NCBI GenBank assembly: GCA_024102665.1
Contig: JAGFJP010000179.1
Location: forward strand, 1-40,279
Direction of reading: 5' to 3'
DNA length: 40,279 bases
DNA from: Thiogranum sp.
GTDB lineage: Bacteria; Pseudomonadota; Gammaproteobacteria; DSM-19610
Part shown: piece by piece, positions 7,225 through 14,841 of the stretch
Layout: every line of letters begins with the position of its first letter
Numbering within the stretch: the stretch's first letter is position 1
The notes under the pieces: model-generated
What the model was told of the DNA's origin: nothing
What the model saw: only the letters and a program-made list of their open reading frames with translations
Databases searched by the model: none
Position numbers and translations under genes: made by a program

Positions 7225-8040
7225 ATGTTCGACTGGACGCTTTTTGTCTCGGGTTTGACGGTGACGTTGCTCCTCCTGTTGCTCACATGGATGGTGAGCA
7301 TTTTTAAACGCGACGTGAGTATCGTCGACAGCGCCTGGTCACTGATGTTCCTGGCCATGGCGTTCACCTATACCGCGCCGGCCTGGTTGAGCGGCAACCC
7401 GGGTGCTCGCGCCACGCTCTTGCTGGTGCTGGTCAGCGCCTGGGCACTGCGTTTGTCGATCTATATCACCTGGCGCAACCGCGGTGAAGGCGAGGACCGG
7501 CGTTACCAGGCGATCCGCCGCCGGCATGAACCCGGTTTCGCATTCAAGAGCCTGTACCTGGTGTTCGGGGTGCAGGGCCTGCTGGCGTGGTTCATTTCCC
7601 TGCCGCTGCTGGCTGCGGCCACCGGCGCCCAGTCGCTGGGGGTGCTGGATGTGATCGCCGTGCTGATCTGGTTGACCGGCTTCTCGTTCGAGACCGTTGC
7701 CGACGCGCAGCTCGCTGCGTTCAAGGCCAATCCTTCCAGCAACGGCAAGGTCATGGACCGTGGGCTGTGGCGCTACACCCGTCATCCCAACTATTTCGGT
7801 GAGTGCCTGGTCTGGTGGGGATTTTATGTGTTGGCTGTCGCCGCCGGCGGATGGTGGAGTTTCCCCGCACCCTTGCTGATGACTTTCCTGCTGCTGCGCG
7901 TGTCAGGTGTGACTCTGCTGGAGAGTGACATCAGCGAGCGTCGCCCGGCCTATCGCGACTACAGGCGTCGTACCAATGCTTTCATCCCGGGCCCGCGCAG
8001 GGCATCTGCGGCAACTGCCGGTTCGGGTGGCAAGTCATGA
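7225..8040 (+). CDS. DUF1295 steroid-5-alpha-reductase-like membrane protein
   Basis: The protein has 271 residues and several membrane segments, including VTLLLLLLTWMVSIF, LLVLVSAWALRLSIYI and GFYVLAVAAGGWWSF. The C-terminal part has the ICMT/5-alpha-reductase pattern LWRYTRHPNYFGE followed by YRDYRRRTNAFIPGP, which forms the NADPH-side core in that superfamily. DUF1295 members are thought to reduce or otherwise act on lipid double bonds. A reductase step after methylation of an acyl chain would fit this operon. It starts 4 bp after DUF2878 and overlaps the next gene by ATGA. Confidence 0.86.
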   Translation: MFDWTLFVSGLTVTLLLLLLTWMVSIFKRDVSIVDSAWSLMFLAMAFTYTAPAWLSGNPGARATLLLVLVSAWALRLSIYITWRNRGEGEDRRYQAIRRRHEPGFAFKSLYLVFGVQGLLAWFISLPLLAAATGAQSLGVLDVIAVLIWLTGFSFETVADAQLAAFKANPSSNGKVMDRGLWRYTRHPNYFGECLVWWGFYVLAVAAGGWWSFPAPLLMTFLLLRVSGVTLLESDISERRPAYRDYRRRTNAFIPGPRRASAATAGSGGKS

Positions 8041-8714
8041 ACAGGTTCCACACGTTCACGGCGGGACTGATGCTCGCCGCGCTGCCGCTGCCGGGTGTCG
8101 GCGGCGCTGTGAACAGCGAGTGGCGCTTCGAGGTTTTTCTCGACGATAAACCCATCGGGTTTCACAGCTTCCGTCTCGATCACGAGGGAGACGCACGCCG
8201 GCTGCGCAGCGATGCAAGGTTTCGCGTCAGTCTGCTGGGATTGACCCTCTATGACTATGCTCACCGCAGCGAGGAGCTGTGGCAGGACGACTGCCTGCTG
8301 CGCATCGACGCCAGCACTGACGACAACGGCAGGGATCTGTTCGTGCGCGGCAAGCACGACGGCGAACAACTGCAGATCGAAAACAACAGCGGCACAACCG
8401 GCCTGGATGGCTGCGTAATGACCTTTGCCTACTGGAATCCGGCGATCCTCACACAGCAACGGCTGCTCAACGTGCAGACCGGTGAATACCAGGCTGTCAG
8501 CGTGCAGCGACTGGGCGCAACGCCTGTCGGCCTGCAAAACGATCCGGCACCTGCCTTCCACTACCGCATCAGCACCGGCGAGAACGATATCGAACTCTGG
8601 TATTCCGCCGATCGTGACTGGCTGGGCCTGCGCAGCACCACCCGCGGCAACCGCCAGCTGCACTACCGCAGGGTACCTGAAGCTTTCCCGGCAAGGAGCA
8701 GTGACCATGAATAG
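8037..8714 (+). CDS. Exported protein resembling DUF6134
   Basis: The protein has 225 residues and an N-terminal signal peptide (MNRFHTFTAGLMLAALPLP, likely cleaved near residue 24). A beta-rich domain starts EWRFEVFLDDKPIGFHSF, a pattern shared by DUF6134 and DUF3108-like periplasmic proteins. A Cys pair (DDCLLR, DGCVMT) could form a disulfide. Its start overlaps the DUF1295 stop (ATGA) and its stop overlaps the following lipocalin, so it is firmly in the operon. It may carry or bind a lipid in the periplasm, but I infer this from context only. Confidence 0.75.
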   Translation: MNRFHTFTAGLMLAALPLPGVGGAVNSEWRFEVFLDDKPIGFHSFRLDHEGDARRLRSDARFRVSLLGLTLYDYAHRSEELWQDDCLLRIDASTDDNGRDLFVRGKHDGEQLQIENNSGTTGLDGCVMTFAYWNPAILTQQRLLNVQTGEYQAVSVQRLGATPVGLQNDPAPAFHYRISTGENDIELWYSADRDWLGLRSTTRGNRQLHYRRVPEAFPARSSDHE

Positions 8715-9264
8715 TCTGTTACGCACACTCGCGCTCGCGGGCCTCCTGCTGGGCGCCGGTTGCAGCACCAGCCTGGCGCCGATCCGCACCGCTGAGAATG
8801 TCGACCTGGCGCGGTTCATGGGCGACTGGTACGTCATTGCGCACATCCCCGCGTTCCTCGAGCGCGAGGCATACAACGCGGTGGAGTCCTACCGGCTGCT
8901 CGATGACGGGCGTATCGCCACCACCTTCAGCTTTAACGAGGGTGGCTTCAACGGCGAACGCAAAACGTTCACGCCCACCGGCTTCGTTCTCGACAGCACC
9001 TCCAACGCTGTGTGGGGCATGCGTTTCATCTGGCCGGTGAAAGCGGACTTTCGCATCGTTTACGTCGACAGTAATTACCGCCACACCATCATCGGGCGCC
9101 TCAAGCGCGATTATGTCTGGATCATGGCGCGATCGCCGCAGGTCGCAGCGGACGACATGGAGCATCTGGTCTCCATTATCGCCGAACAGGGTTACGACAC
9201 ATCGCAACTGCGCTTCGTACCGCAGCAGTGGCAGCAGCCAACCCCGAAAGGAGATACTCCATGA
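8707..9264 (+). CDS. Second lipocalin lipoprotein (Blc-like)
   Basis: This is a 185-residue lipocalin with lipobox LGAGC, lipidated at Cys19, with Ser20 at +2 favouring the outer membrane. The signature FMGDWYVIAHIP and C-terminal DYVWIMARSP and GYDTSQLRFVP match Blc family landmarks and the divergent blc at 154-678. I chose ATG 8707 because it immediately precedes the signal peptide and has AAGGAG upstream. It overlaps the previous gene by 8 bp and the next by ATGA. It probably binds or moves the lipid product or precursor of the operon between membranes. Confidence 0.9.
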   Translation: MNSLLRTLALAGLLLGAGCSTSLAPIRTAENVDLARFMGDWYVIAHIPAFLEREAYNAVESYRLLDDGRIATTFSFNEGGFNGERKTFTPTGFVLDSTSNAVWGMRFIWPVKADFRIVYVDSNYRHTIIGRLKRDYVWIMARSPQVAADDMEHLVSIIAEQGYDTSQLRFVPQQWQQPTPKGDTP

Positions 9265-10538
9265 AGATCGCCGTAATCGGCACCGGCATTGCGGGCAACG
9301 TGGCCGCGTGGCACCTGTGCCAGGACCACGACATCACTGTTTTCGAGGCCGCCGATCACATCGGGGGGCATACCCAGACACACGATGTCTTTCATAGCGA
9401 CCGGCATTACGCGGTTGACACCGGGTTCATCGTGTTCAACGACTGGACCTATCCGAACTTCATCGCCTTGCTCAATGACCTTGGCGTGGAATCGCAACCC
9501 ACGCAGATGAGCTTCAGCAGCCGCTGCGAATCCAGCGGCATCGAGTATAACGGTGCATCGCTGAACCGGTTGTTCGCCCAGCGACGCAATCTTTTCAGAC
9601 CCGGTTTTCACAGGATGATCCGCGACATTCTGCGCTTCAACCGCGAGGCGCGGGCATTGCTCGACAACCCGGACACAACGCTCTCGCTGGGAAGCTACCT
9701 GCAGGAGAACCGTTACAGCCGGCTGTTTATCGACAACTACATCATCCCCATGGGCGCCGCCATCTGGTCCACGGACCCGCAACAGATGCTCGCGTTTCCC
9801 GCCTGCTTCTTCGTGCGTTTTTTTGTCAACCATGGCCTGCTGAATATCAACGATCGTCCGCAGTGGCGTGTGATCAGGGGCGGTTCCCGCGAATATGTCA
9901 AACGGTTGACCGCGCCGTATCGCGACCGGATTCGGCTCAACGAAGCTGTCGTTTCAGTCCGGCGCCTGCCAACCCATGTTGAACTGCGCACTTCTGCCGG
10001 CCTCACGGAACGTTTCGACTATGTGTTCATCGCCAGCCACAGCGACCAGGCGCTGGGGATGCTGTCTGATGCGACGCAGGCCGAGCGTGAAGTGCTGGGC
10101 GCCATCCCCTACCAGCACAATGATGCCGTACTGCACACAGATACCTCTGTCCTTCCCCGGACGAAACGCGCCCGGGCAGCCTGGAACTACCTGCGCAGAA
10201 CGGACGGCGACGGCCGGGTTTCGGTCACCTACAACATGAACATACTGCAGAATCTTCAGGCGCCGGTGACCTTCTGTGTGTCGCTCAATGACACGCGGAA
10301 TATCGACCCCGGCACCATCATCAGCCAGGTGAGTTACCGCCACCCGGTATTTACCCGCGAGGGCGTTGCCGCACAGGCTCGTCAGCGTGAAATAAACGGC
10401 AAACGCCGCACCTGGTATTGCGGCGCTTACTGGCGCTACGGATTTCACGAGGACGGCGTGGTGAGCGCACTGAATGCACTGAGAGACTTCACGGAACTGG
10501 TTGGACATGCACAGCTGTCTTTACGTTGGGCAAGTTAG
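9261..10538 (+). CDS. FAD-dependent amine-oxidase-like flavoprotein (COG2907 type)
   Basis: The protein has 425 residues and an N-terminal dinucleotide-binding motif IAVIGTGIAGNVAAWHL (GxGxxG at 7-12), followed by VFEAADHIGGHTQTH, typical of the NAD(P)/FAD amine-oxidase and desaturase superfamily. AAAGGAG precedes ATG 9261. It is cotranscribed with DUF1365 and CFA synthase, a trio that recurs in Proteobacteria and is often light- or singlet-oxygen-induced. In the related furan-fatty-acid pathway, a flavoprotein desaturates a methylated acyl chain. I suggest, without proof, a similar step here. Confidence 0.88.
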   Translation: MKIAVIGTGIAGNVAAWHLCQDHDITVFEAADHIGGHTQTHDVFHSDRHYAVDTGFIVFNDWTYPNFIALLNDLGVESQPTQMSFSSRCESSGIEYNGASLNRLFAQRRNLFRPGFHRMIRDILRFNREARALLDNPDTTLSLGSYLQENRYSRLFIDNYIIPMGAAIWSTDPQQMLAFPACFFVRFFVNHGLLNINDRPQWRVIRGGSREYVKRLTAPYRDRIRLNEAVVSVRRLPTHVELRTSAGLTERFDYVFIASHSDQALGMLSDATQAEREVLGAIPYQHNDAVLHTDTSVLPRTKRARAAWNYLRRTDGDGRVSVTYNMNILQNLQAPVTFCVSLNDTRNIDPGTIISQVSYRHPVFTREGVAAQARQREINGKRRTWYCGAYWRYGFHEDGVVSALNALRDFTELVGHAQLSLRWAS

Positions 10539-11286
10539 ACACCGCCGCCACTCACCGGCTCCGCACGCGTTCAGATACAGCCTGTTCATGCTGTATCTCG
10601 ATCTGGACGAGCTGCCGGAACTGTTTGGCAATCGCTGGCTATGGTCAACCCGCCGGCCTGCCATCGCGCGCTTTCGCCGCGAAGATCATCTCGGCGACAG
10701 GCGCATCGATCTGGCGACGGCCGTACGCGGGCTTGTCAGGGACGAAACCGGCATCACGCTCGACGGTCCTATACGCCTGCTCACCCATCTGCGCTATTTC
10801 GGATACGGATTCAATCCGGTCAGTTTCTACTACTGTTTCGACAGGAGCGGCGAAAATGTCGAAGCCATTGTCGCCGAGGTCAATAACACGCCCTGGGGCG
10901 AGCAGTACTGCTACATTCTCCCGGAGTCGCGCAACCAGGGCAGCGCCGGGAAAAAGCGCTATCTTCTCGACAAACGTTTTCACGTCTCGCCTTTTATGGA
11001 CATGAATATCGATTATGACTGGCGTTTTACCGTGCCCGCTGAAACCTTATCCGTTCACATGAAGAACAATCGCCAGGATGCACCGTTGTTCGACGCGACG
11101 CTATCCCTGCGAAGACGCCCCATCAGTGGTTTCAACCTGGCCGGCGTACTGATCCTCTATCCGCTCATGACAGCGAAGGTCGTAGCGGCCATCTACTACC
11201 AGGCGTTGCGTCTGTGGCTGAAAAAAGTGCCCTTTTATCCACATCCTGACAAACAGGAGGCACCGGACCCGGTGAGAAAATCATGA
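10507..11286 (+). CDS. DUF1365 family protein
   Basis: This 259-residue protein starts CLYVGQVRHRRHSPAPHAF and carries HLRYFGYGFNPVSFYYC and EVNNTPWGEQYCY, landmarks of DUF1365. I prefer ATG 10507; a TTG at 10501 is the alternative. It overlaps the flavin oxidase by about 32 bp and the CFA synthase by ATGA. Function is unknown. DUF1365 almost always sits between this type of FAD enzyme and a CFA synthase, so it probably works with one of them. A hydrophobic segment near the C-terminus (about 212-228) may associate with the membrane. Confidence 0.9.
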   Translation: MHSCLYVGQVRHRRHSPAPHAFRYSLFMLYLDLDELPELFGNRWLWSTRRPAIARFRREDHLGDRRIDLATAVRGLVRDETGITLDGPIRLLTHLRYFGYGFNPVSFYYCFDRSGENVEAIVAEVNNTPWGEQYCYILPESRNQGSAGKKRYLLDKRFHVSPFMDMNIDYDWRFTVPAETLSVHMKNNRQDAPLFDATLSLRRRPISGFNLAGVLILYPLMTAKVVAAIYYQALRLWLKKVPFYPHPDKQEAPDPVRKS

Positions 11287-12563
11287 AATCCGTCGAAGTG
11301 TGTATCGACAAAGCTGACGCACCGGAGCGAAAAGCCGGCTTCATCGGGAAATCAGTAAAACGTGTGCTGCTGAATCGACTGAAACCCGTACGCCACGGCG
11401 AGCTCGTACTGATCGATGGAAACGAGCGATACCTGTTCGGGCAACGAGACGCTGTTTGTCCGAAAACTGTCGTCGTCACCGTCACAGATCCGGATTTCTA
11501 CAGTCACGTCCTGATGCGCGGCGACCTCGGCGCTGCAGAAGCCTACATGAAAGGCTGCTGGAAGTGCGACGACCTCACGGCCATGGTCGAGCTGTTCCTT
11601 TGCAATCGTGAGCATATCGACAAGCTCGAGTGGGGAGCCAGGTGGCTGGCCAGGCCCCTGGAAATGGCGCAGCGCTGGCTGAATCGCAATACGCTTGCCG
11701 GAAGCCGCCGCAATATCGAGGCGCACTATGATCTCGGCAACGACTTGTTCAGTCTTTTTCTCGACGAAACGATGATGTATTCCTGCGGAATTTTCCACCA
11801 TCCGCACACTACGCTTCAGGAAGCATCCGAAGCCAAACTGGAACGCATCTGCCGCAAACTGCAGCTTCAACCGGGTGACCATGTGCTGGAAATCGGCACG
11901 GGCTGGGGCGGGTTCGCGCTGTACGCAGCAAAACACTACGACTGCCATGTTACAACCACCACCATATCCAGGCAGCAGTACGATTACGCCAGGCGCCGTG
12001 TGCAGGAGGCCGGTCTGGAGCAGCAGATCACCCTGCTGCTCGACGATTACCGGGAACTGGGGGGCAGCTATGACAAGCTGGTATCCATCGAAATGATCGA
12101 GGCCATCGGTCACCGTTACTTCGACGTCTATTTCAGGAAATGCACTGAACTTCTCAAACCGAACGGCATGATGCTGTTGCAGTCGATCACGATTTCCGAT
12201 CAACGCTATCCGGTCGCGAAAAAGTCCATTGATTTCATCAACCGCTATATTTTTCCGGGCGGATGCCTGCCTAGCGTATATGCTCTGGCTGACGCCGTGG
12301 CGCGAAACACGGATATGCGTATCTTTCACCTGGAAGATATCGGCCCCCATTATGCAACCACCCTGCGCCACTGGCGCGAACGGTTCTTCGCCAATATCGA
12401 CAGGGTTCGCAAGCTGGGTTACCCGCAGCGCTTCATTCGCATGTGGGAATATTACCTCTCCTATTGCGAGGGCGGGTTCCGTCAACAGGTAACAGGCACG
12501 GTACAACTGCTTATGGTCAAGCCGCAGTGCCGGCGAAGTCCGCTATCCAGCACGGACCACTGA
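11283..12563 (+). CDS. cfa: Cyclopropane-fatty-acid-phospholipid synthase (full length)
   Basis: The protein has 426 residues. An N-terminal lipid-binding domain (about 30-120) precedes the methyltransferase domain with NIEAHYDLGNDLFSLFLD, MMYSCGIF (C168), motif I VLEIGTGWGGF (201-211), SIEMIEAIGHRYF, IFPGGCLPS and WEYYLSYCEGGFR. These match Cfa family landmarks. The E. coli bicarbonate ligand in LLHTIG appears as LLQSIT here (Q300), a substitution I believe is shared by a different CFA-synthase subgroup. The enzyme should methylate or cyclopropanate unsaturated acyl chains of membrane phospholipids using SAM. It is the second such methyltransferase in the operon. Confidence 0.92.
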   Translation: MKSVEVCIDKADAPERKAGFIGKSVKRVLLNRLKPVRHGELVLIDGNERYLFGQRDAVCPKTVVVTVTDPDFYSHVLMRGDLGAAEAYMKGCWKCDDLTAMVELFLCNREHIDKLEWGARWLARPLEMAQRWLNRNTLAGSRRNIEAHYDLGNDLFSLFLDETMMYSCGIFHHPHTTLQEASEAKLERICRKLQLQPGDHVLEIGTGWGGFALYAAKHYDCHVTTTTISRQQYDYARRRVQEAGLEQQITLLLDDYRELGGSYDKLVSIEMIEAIGHRYFDVYFRKCTELLKPNGMMLLQSITISDQRYPVAKKSIDFINRYIFPGGCLPSVYALADAVARNTDMRIFHLEDIGPHYATTLRHWRERFFANIDRVRKLGYPQRFIRMWEYYLSYCEGGFRQQVTGTVQLLMVKPQCRRSPLSSTDH

Positions 12564-12593
12564 TAAGGCAACTTCACACAGGAGAATCAACCC

Positions 12594-12824
12594 ATGATCA
12601 CGACAACACTTGACCCGATCTCCATGAATGATGTCACCGACATCGAAAACGCGCCGTTCGTCATTGAAGGCCAGGGCGTCAATGCGCTCAAGATCTATTT
12701 CGAGTCGGAAGCCAACAAACAGGAATATCTCGCCATTCCGGTGCACAGTTCGGACGGCATGTCCGGTCTCAACAAGATCTATGACGACATGGCGGACAAT
12801 CCGAATACCGGGTCTATCAATTAG
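12594..12824 (+). CDS. Small acidic hypothetical protein
   Basis: This 76-residue acidic protein has no membrane segment or cysteine. It includes PFVIEGQGVNALKIYFESEANKQEY in two adjoining blocks and a C-terminal KIYDDMADNPNTGSIN. I do not recognise a family. An AGGAGA site sits 8 bp before ATG 12594, which supports translation. It starts 30 bp after the CFA synthase and is probably the last gene of the light-controlled operon. No clear terminator follows. Confidence 0.72.
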   Translation: MITTTLDPISMNDVTDIENAPFVIEGQGVNALKIYFESEANKQEYLAIPVHSSDGMSGLNKIYDDMADNPNTGSIN

Positions 12825-12909
12825 AGAATTTCTGATTAATCCGTCAACCTGTGCTTGAAGGCAGGCGATCCTGTGCCATGCTTAACGGGCAAACGACGGG
12901 AACGCCATC

Positions 12910-13332
12910 ATGAACCGATTCCTCGCAGGCTACTCGCCCCTGCTTCTCGCACTGACGTTTGGTGTTTTCACAGGGTTTTTTCTGATTTCCGGAGTACTGC
13001 AGGCAGCGGCGCCGGTTCGCAGCGTCGCGGTGACGATGGGGGATTACCGGTTTTCCCCGGACAGCATCAGCGTACAGAGCGGCGAAACAATCCGTCTGGA
13101 ACTTGTCAATACCGACAGCCTGACGCCGCATAACTTCACCCTGAAGGCGGAAGCGGCCGGGTTGAATGTGGATATCGATGTCAGCGCAGGCGGGACCGGG
13201 ATCCTGGACATAACGCCGCTGGCTCCCGGCACTTTCGAATTCTACTGTAACAAGAAACTACCGTTCATGAAGAGCCATCGACATCGTGGAATGGAAGGCG
13301 TTTTGATCGTGACGCCGGCAGGTCCGGATTAA
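12910..13332 (+). CDS. Membrane-anchored or exported cupredoxin
   Basis: The protein has 140 residues. Residues about 9-32 form a membrane anchor or signal. The rest is a small beta domain with type-1 copper candidates His74 (TPHNF), Cys113 (FYC), His123 or His125, and Met128 (SHRHRGMEG). It should carry electrons in the periplasm. The spacing from Cys to His is longer than in azurin or plastocyanin, so the exact ligand set is uncertain. It is followed after 2 bp by the radical SAM gene, implying coexpression. An 85-bp gap separates it from the lipid operon. Confidence 0.82.
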   Translation: MNRFLAGYSPLLLALTFGVFTGFFLISGVLQAAAPVRSVAVTMGDYRFSPDSISVQSGETIRLELVNTDSLTPHNFTLKAEAAGLNVDIDVSAGGTGILDITPLAPGTFEFYCNKKLPFMKSHRHRGMEGVLIVTPAGPD

Positions 13333-13334
13333 AC

Positions 13335-14804
13335 GTGCGCGTGCTGCTGGTATCGGCAAACCGCGAGCGGATCCCCGACCCGATATTTCCGCTGGGCCTG
13401 GCGTATGTGGGTGCCGCAGCGCGGCAGGCCGGGCACGAGGTCAGGGTAGCGGACCTCTGCTTCGGGCGCGCGCCCTTGCAGGCCCTGACCGGTCAGGTCA
13501 GGCGTTTCCAGCCCGATGTTGTCGGCCTGTCCCTGCGCAACGTCGACAATGCCGCGTATCCCCGCACAGTCGATTATCTCGATCAGCACCGCGCCGTGGT
13601 GGATGTCCTTCGCGGTCTCACGACTGCGCCGGTGGTGCTTGGCGGCTCCGGCTTTTCGATTATACCGCAAGCCTATATGCAGGCGCTCGATGGCGACTGG
13701 GGCATCGCCGGTGAGGGCGAGGTCGCTTTCGTCAGGCTGCTGGCGGCGCTGCAGGATGGCCGCAAGCCTGACGGTATAGCAGGTCTTTTTGGGCGCGACG
13801 GTCCGGCCAGCTCGTCTGGTGGGGAGGCAACGGTGCCACTGCATCATCGCGGATGGCCTGACGGGTGCTGGCCCGCGCGCGATCTGCTCGATTATTCGCG
13901 TTACATCCGCCGCGGCGGCATGGGCAACGTCCAGACCAAGCGCGGTTGTGTGTTCAAGTGCAGCTATTGCACTTACCCGCTGCTGGAAGGCAACCGCTTC
14001 CGTACCCGCGATGCCGCGGATGTCGTCGATGAGATCGAGGCTTTGATGCAGGACTACGGCCCGCATCCGGTGTTCTTTGTTGACTCGATCCTGAATTTCC
14101 CGCGCAATCACGTCGAGACTATCTGTGAAGAGATCCTGCGCCGCGGTGTGAAAGTGCGCTGGAGCTGCTACGCCACACCGGTCAAACTCGACCGCCACCA
14201 GGCTCGACTGATGGCTGCGGCCGGCTGTGACGGCATCGAGCTGGGCACAGATGCGGTCGATGATGACCAGTTGAGTCGACTCGGCAAGTCCTTTGACGCA
14301 GAGACCGCCATAAAAGCGAACCTTTACTGCATGGAAGCGGGACTGCGCGTATGTCAGACGCTGATCTTCGGTGCACCCGGTGAAACACAGGCCAGCGTCC
14401 GCGCCACTTGCGCCGCTGTGCGACGCATGAACCCTACCGCTGTTGTCGCCATGACCGGCGTGCGTCTGTACCCGGGTACGCCCCTGACCAACAGCCTGAT
14501 CGCGCAAGGCAGGGTCGCTAAAGACGCCATCGGTCTTCTACCCGCCTTTTACGTAGAGCCCGAAGTCGCCGGGTTCCTGCCGCGCCACCTGCAGATGCAG
14601 GCTTACCAAGCCGGCAACTGGGTGTTGCCGGGGCTGGCCGCGCCGATTCTTCCCGGCAGCCAGCGCCTGTTACGCGGCCTGGGCATTTCCGGACCACTCT
14701 GGCGATTGCTGCAGAGTCCGTGGATGCACGCGCTCAACCGCAGCCGCTTCAAACATCCCAACACCAGCTGGGGCGTGCCCCACCCCGGGAGGAAGGTGGT
14801 ATGA
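13335..14804 (+). CDS. Cobalamin-binding radical SAM protein
   Basis: The protein has 489 residues. The N-terminal B12-binding domain (about 1-140) starts RVLLVSANRERIPDPIFPLGL and includes PVVLGGSGFSIIP. The radical SAM domain carries the cluster motif Cx3Cx2C in KRGCVFKCSYC (C205, C209, C212). The B12 domain lacks an obvious DxHxxG, as in many class B radical SAM enzymes that bind cobalamin base-off without a protein histidine. The start is GTG 13335, 2 bp after the cupredoxin stop. The substrate is unknown; methylation of an unactivated carbon or a ring-forming reaction is typical of the class. Confidence 0.9.
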   Translation: MRVLLVSANRERIPDPIFPLGLAYVGAAARQAGHEVRVADLCFGRAPLQALTGQVRRFQPDVVGLSLRNVDNAAYPRTVDYLDQHRAVVDVLRGLTTAPVVLGGSGFSIIPQAYMQALDGDWGIAGEGEVAFVRLLAALQDGRKPDGIAGLFGRDGPASSSGGEATVPLHHRGWPDGCWPARDLLDYSRYIRRGGMGNVQTKRGCVFKCSYCTYPLLEGNRFRTRDAADVVDEIEALMQDYGPHPVFFVDSILNFPRNHVETICEEILRRGVKVRWSCYATPVKLDRHQARLMAAAGCDGIELGTDAVDDDQLSRLGKSFDAETAIKANLYCMEAGLRVCQTLIFGAPGETQASVRATCAAVRRMNPTAVVAMTGVRLYPGTPLTNSLIAQGRVAKDAIGLLPAFYVEPEVAGFLPRHLQMQAYQAGNWVLPGLAAPILPGSQRLLRGLGISGPLWRLLQSPWMHALNRSRFKHPNTSWGVPHPGRKVV

Positions 14805-14841
14805 AAACGCTGGATTTGCGCATAAACAATCAGCACCGGTT

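Noticed and set aside
11352-12506. A 384-codon minus-strand frame opposite the CFA synthase
   Set aside because: It is antisense to a clearly conserved gene, has no recognisable domain and is explained by GC-rich codon bias.
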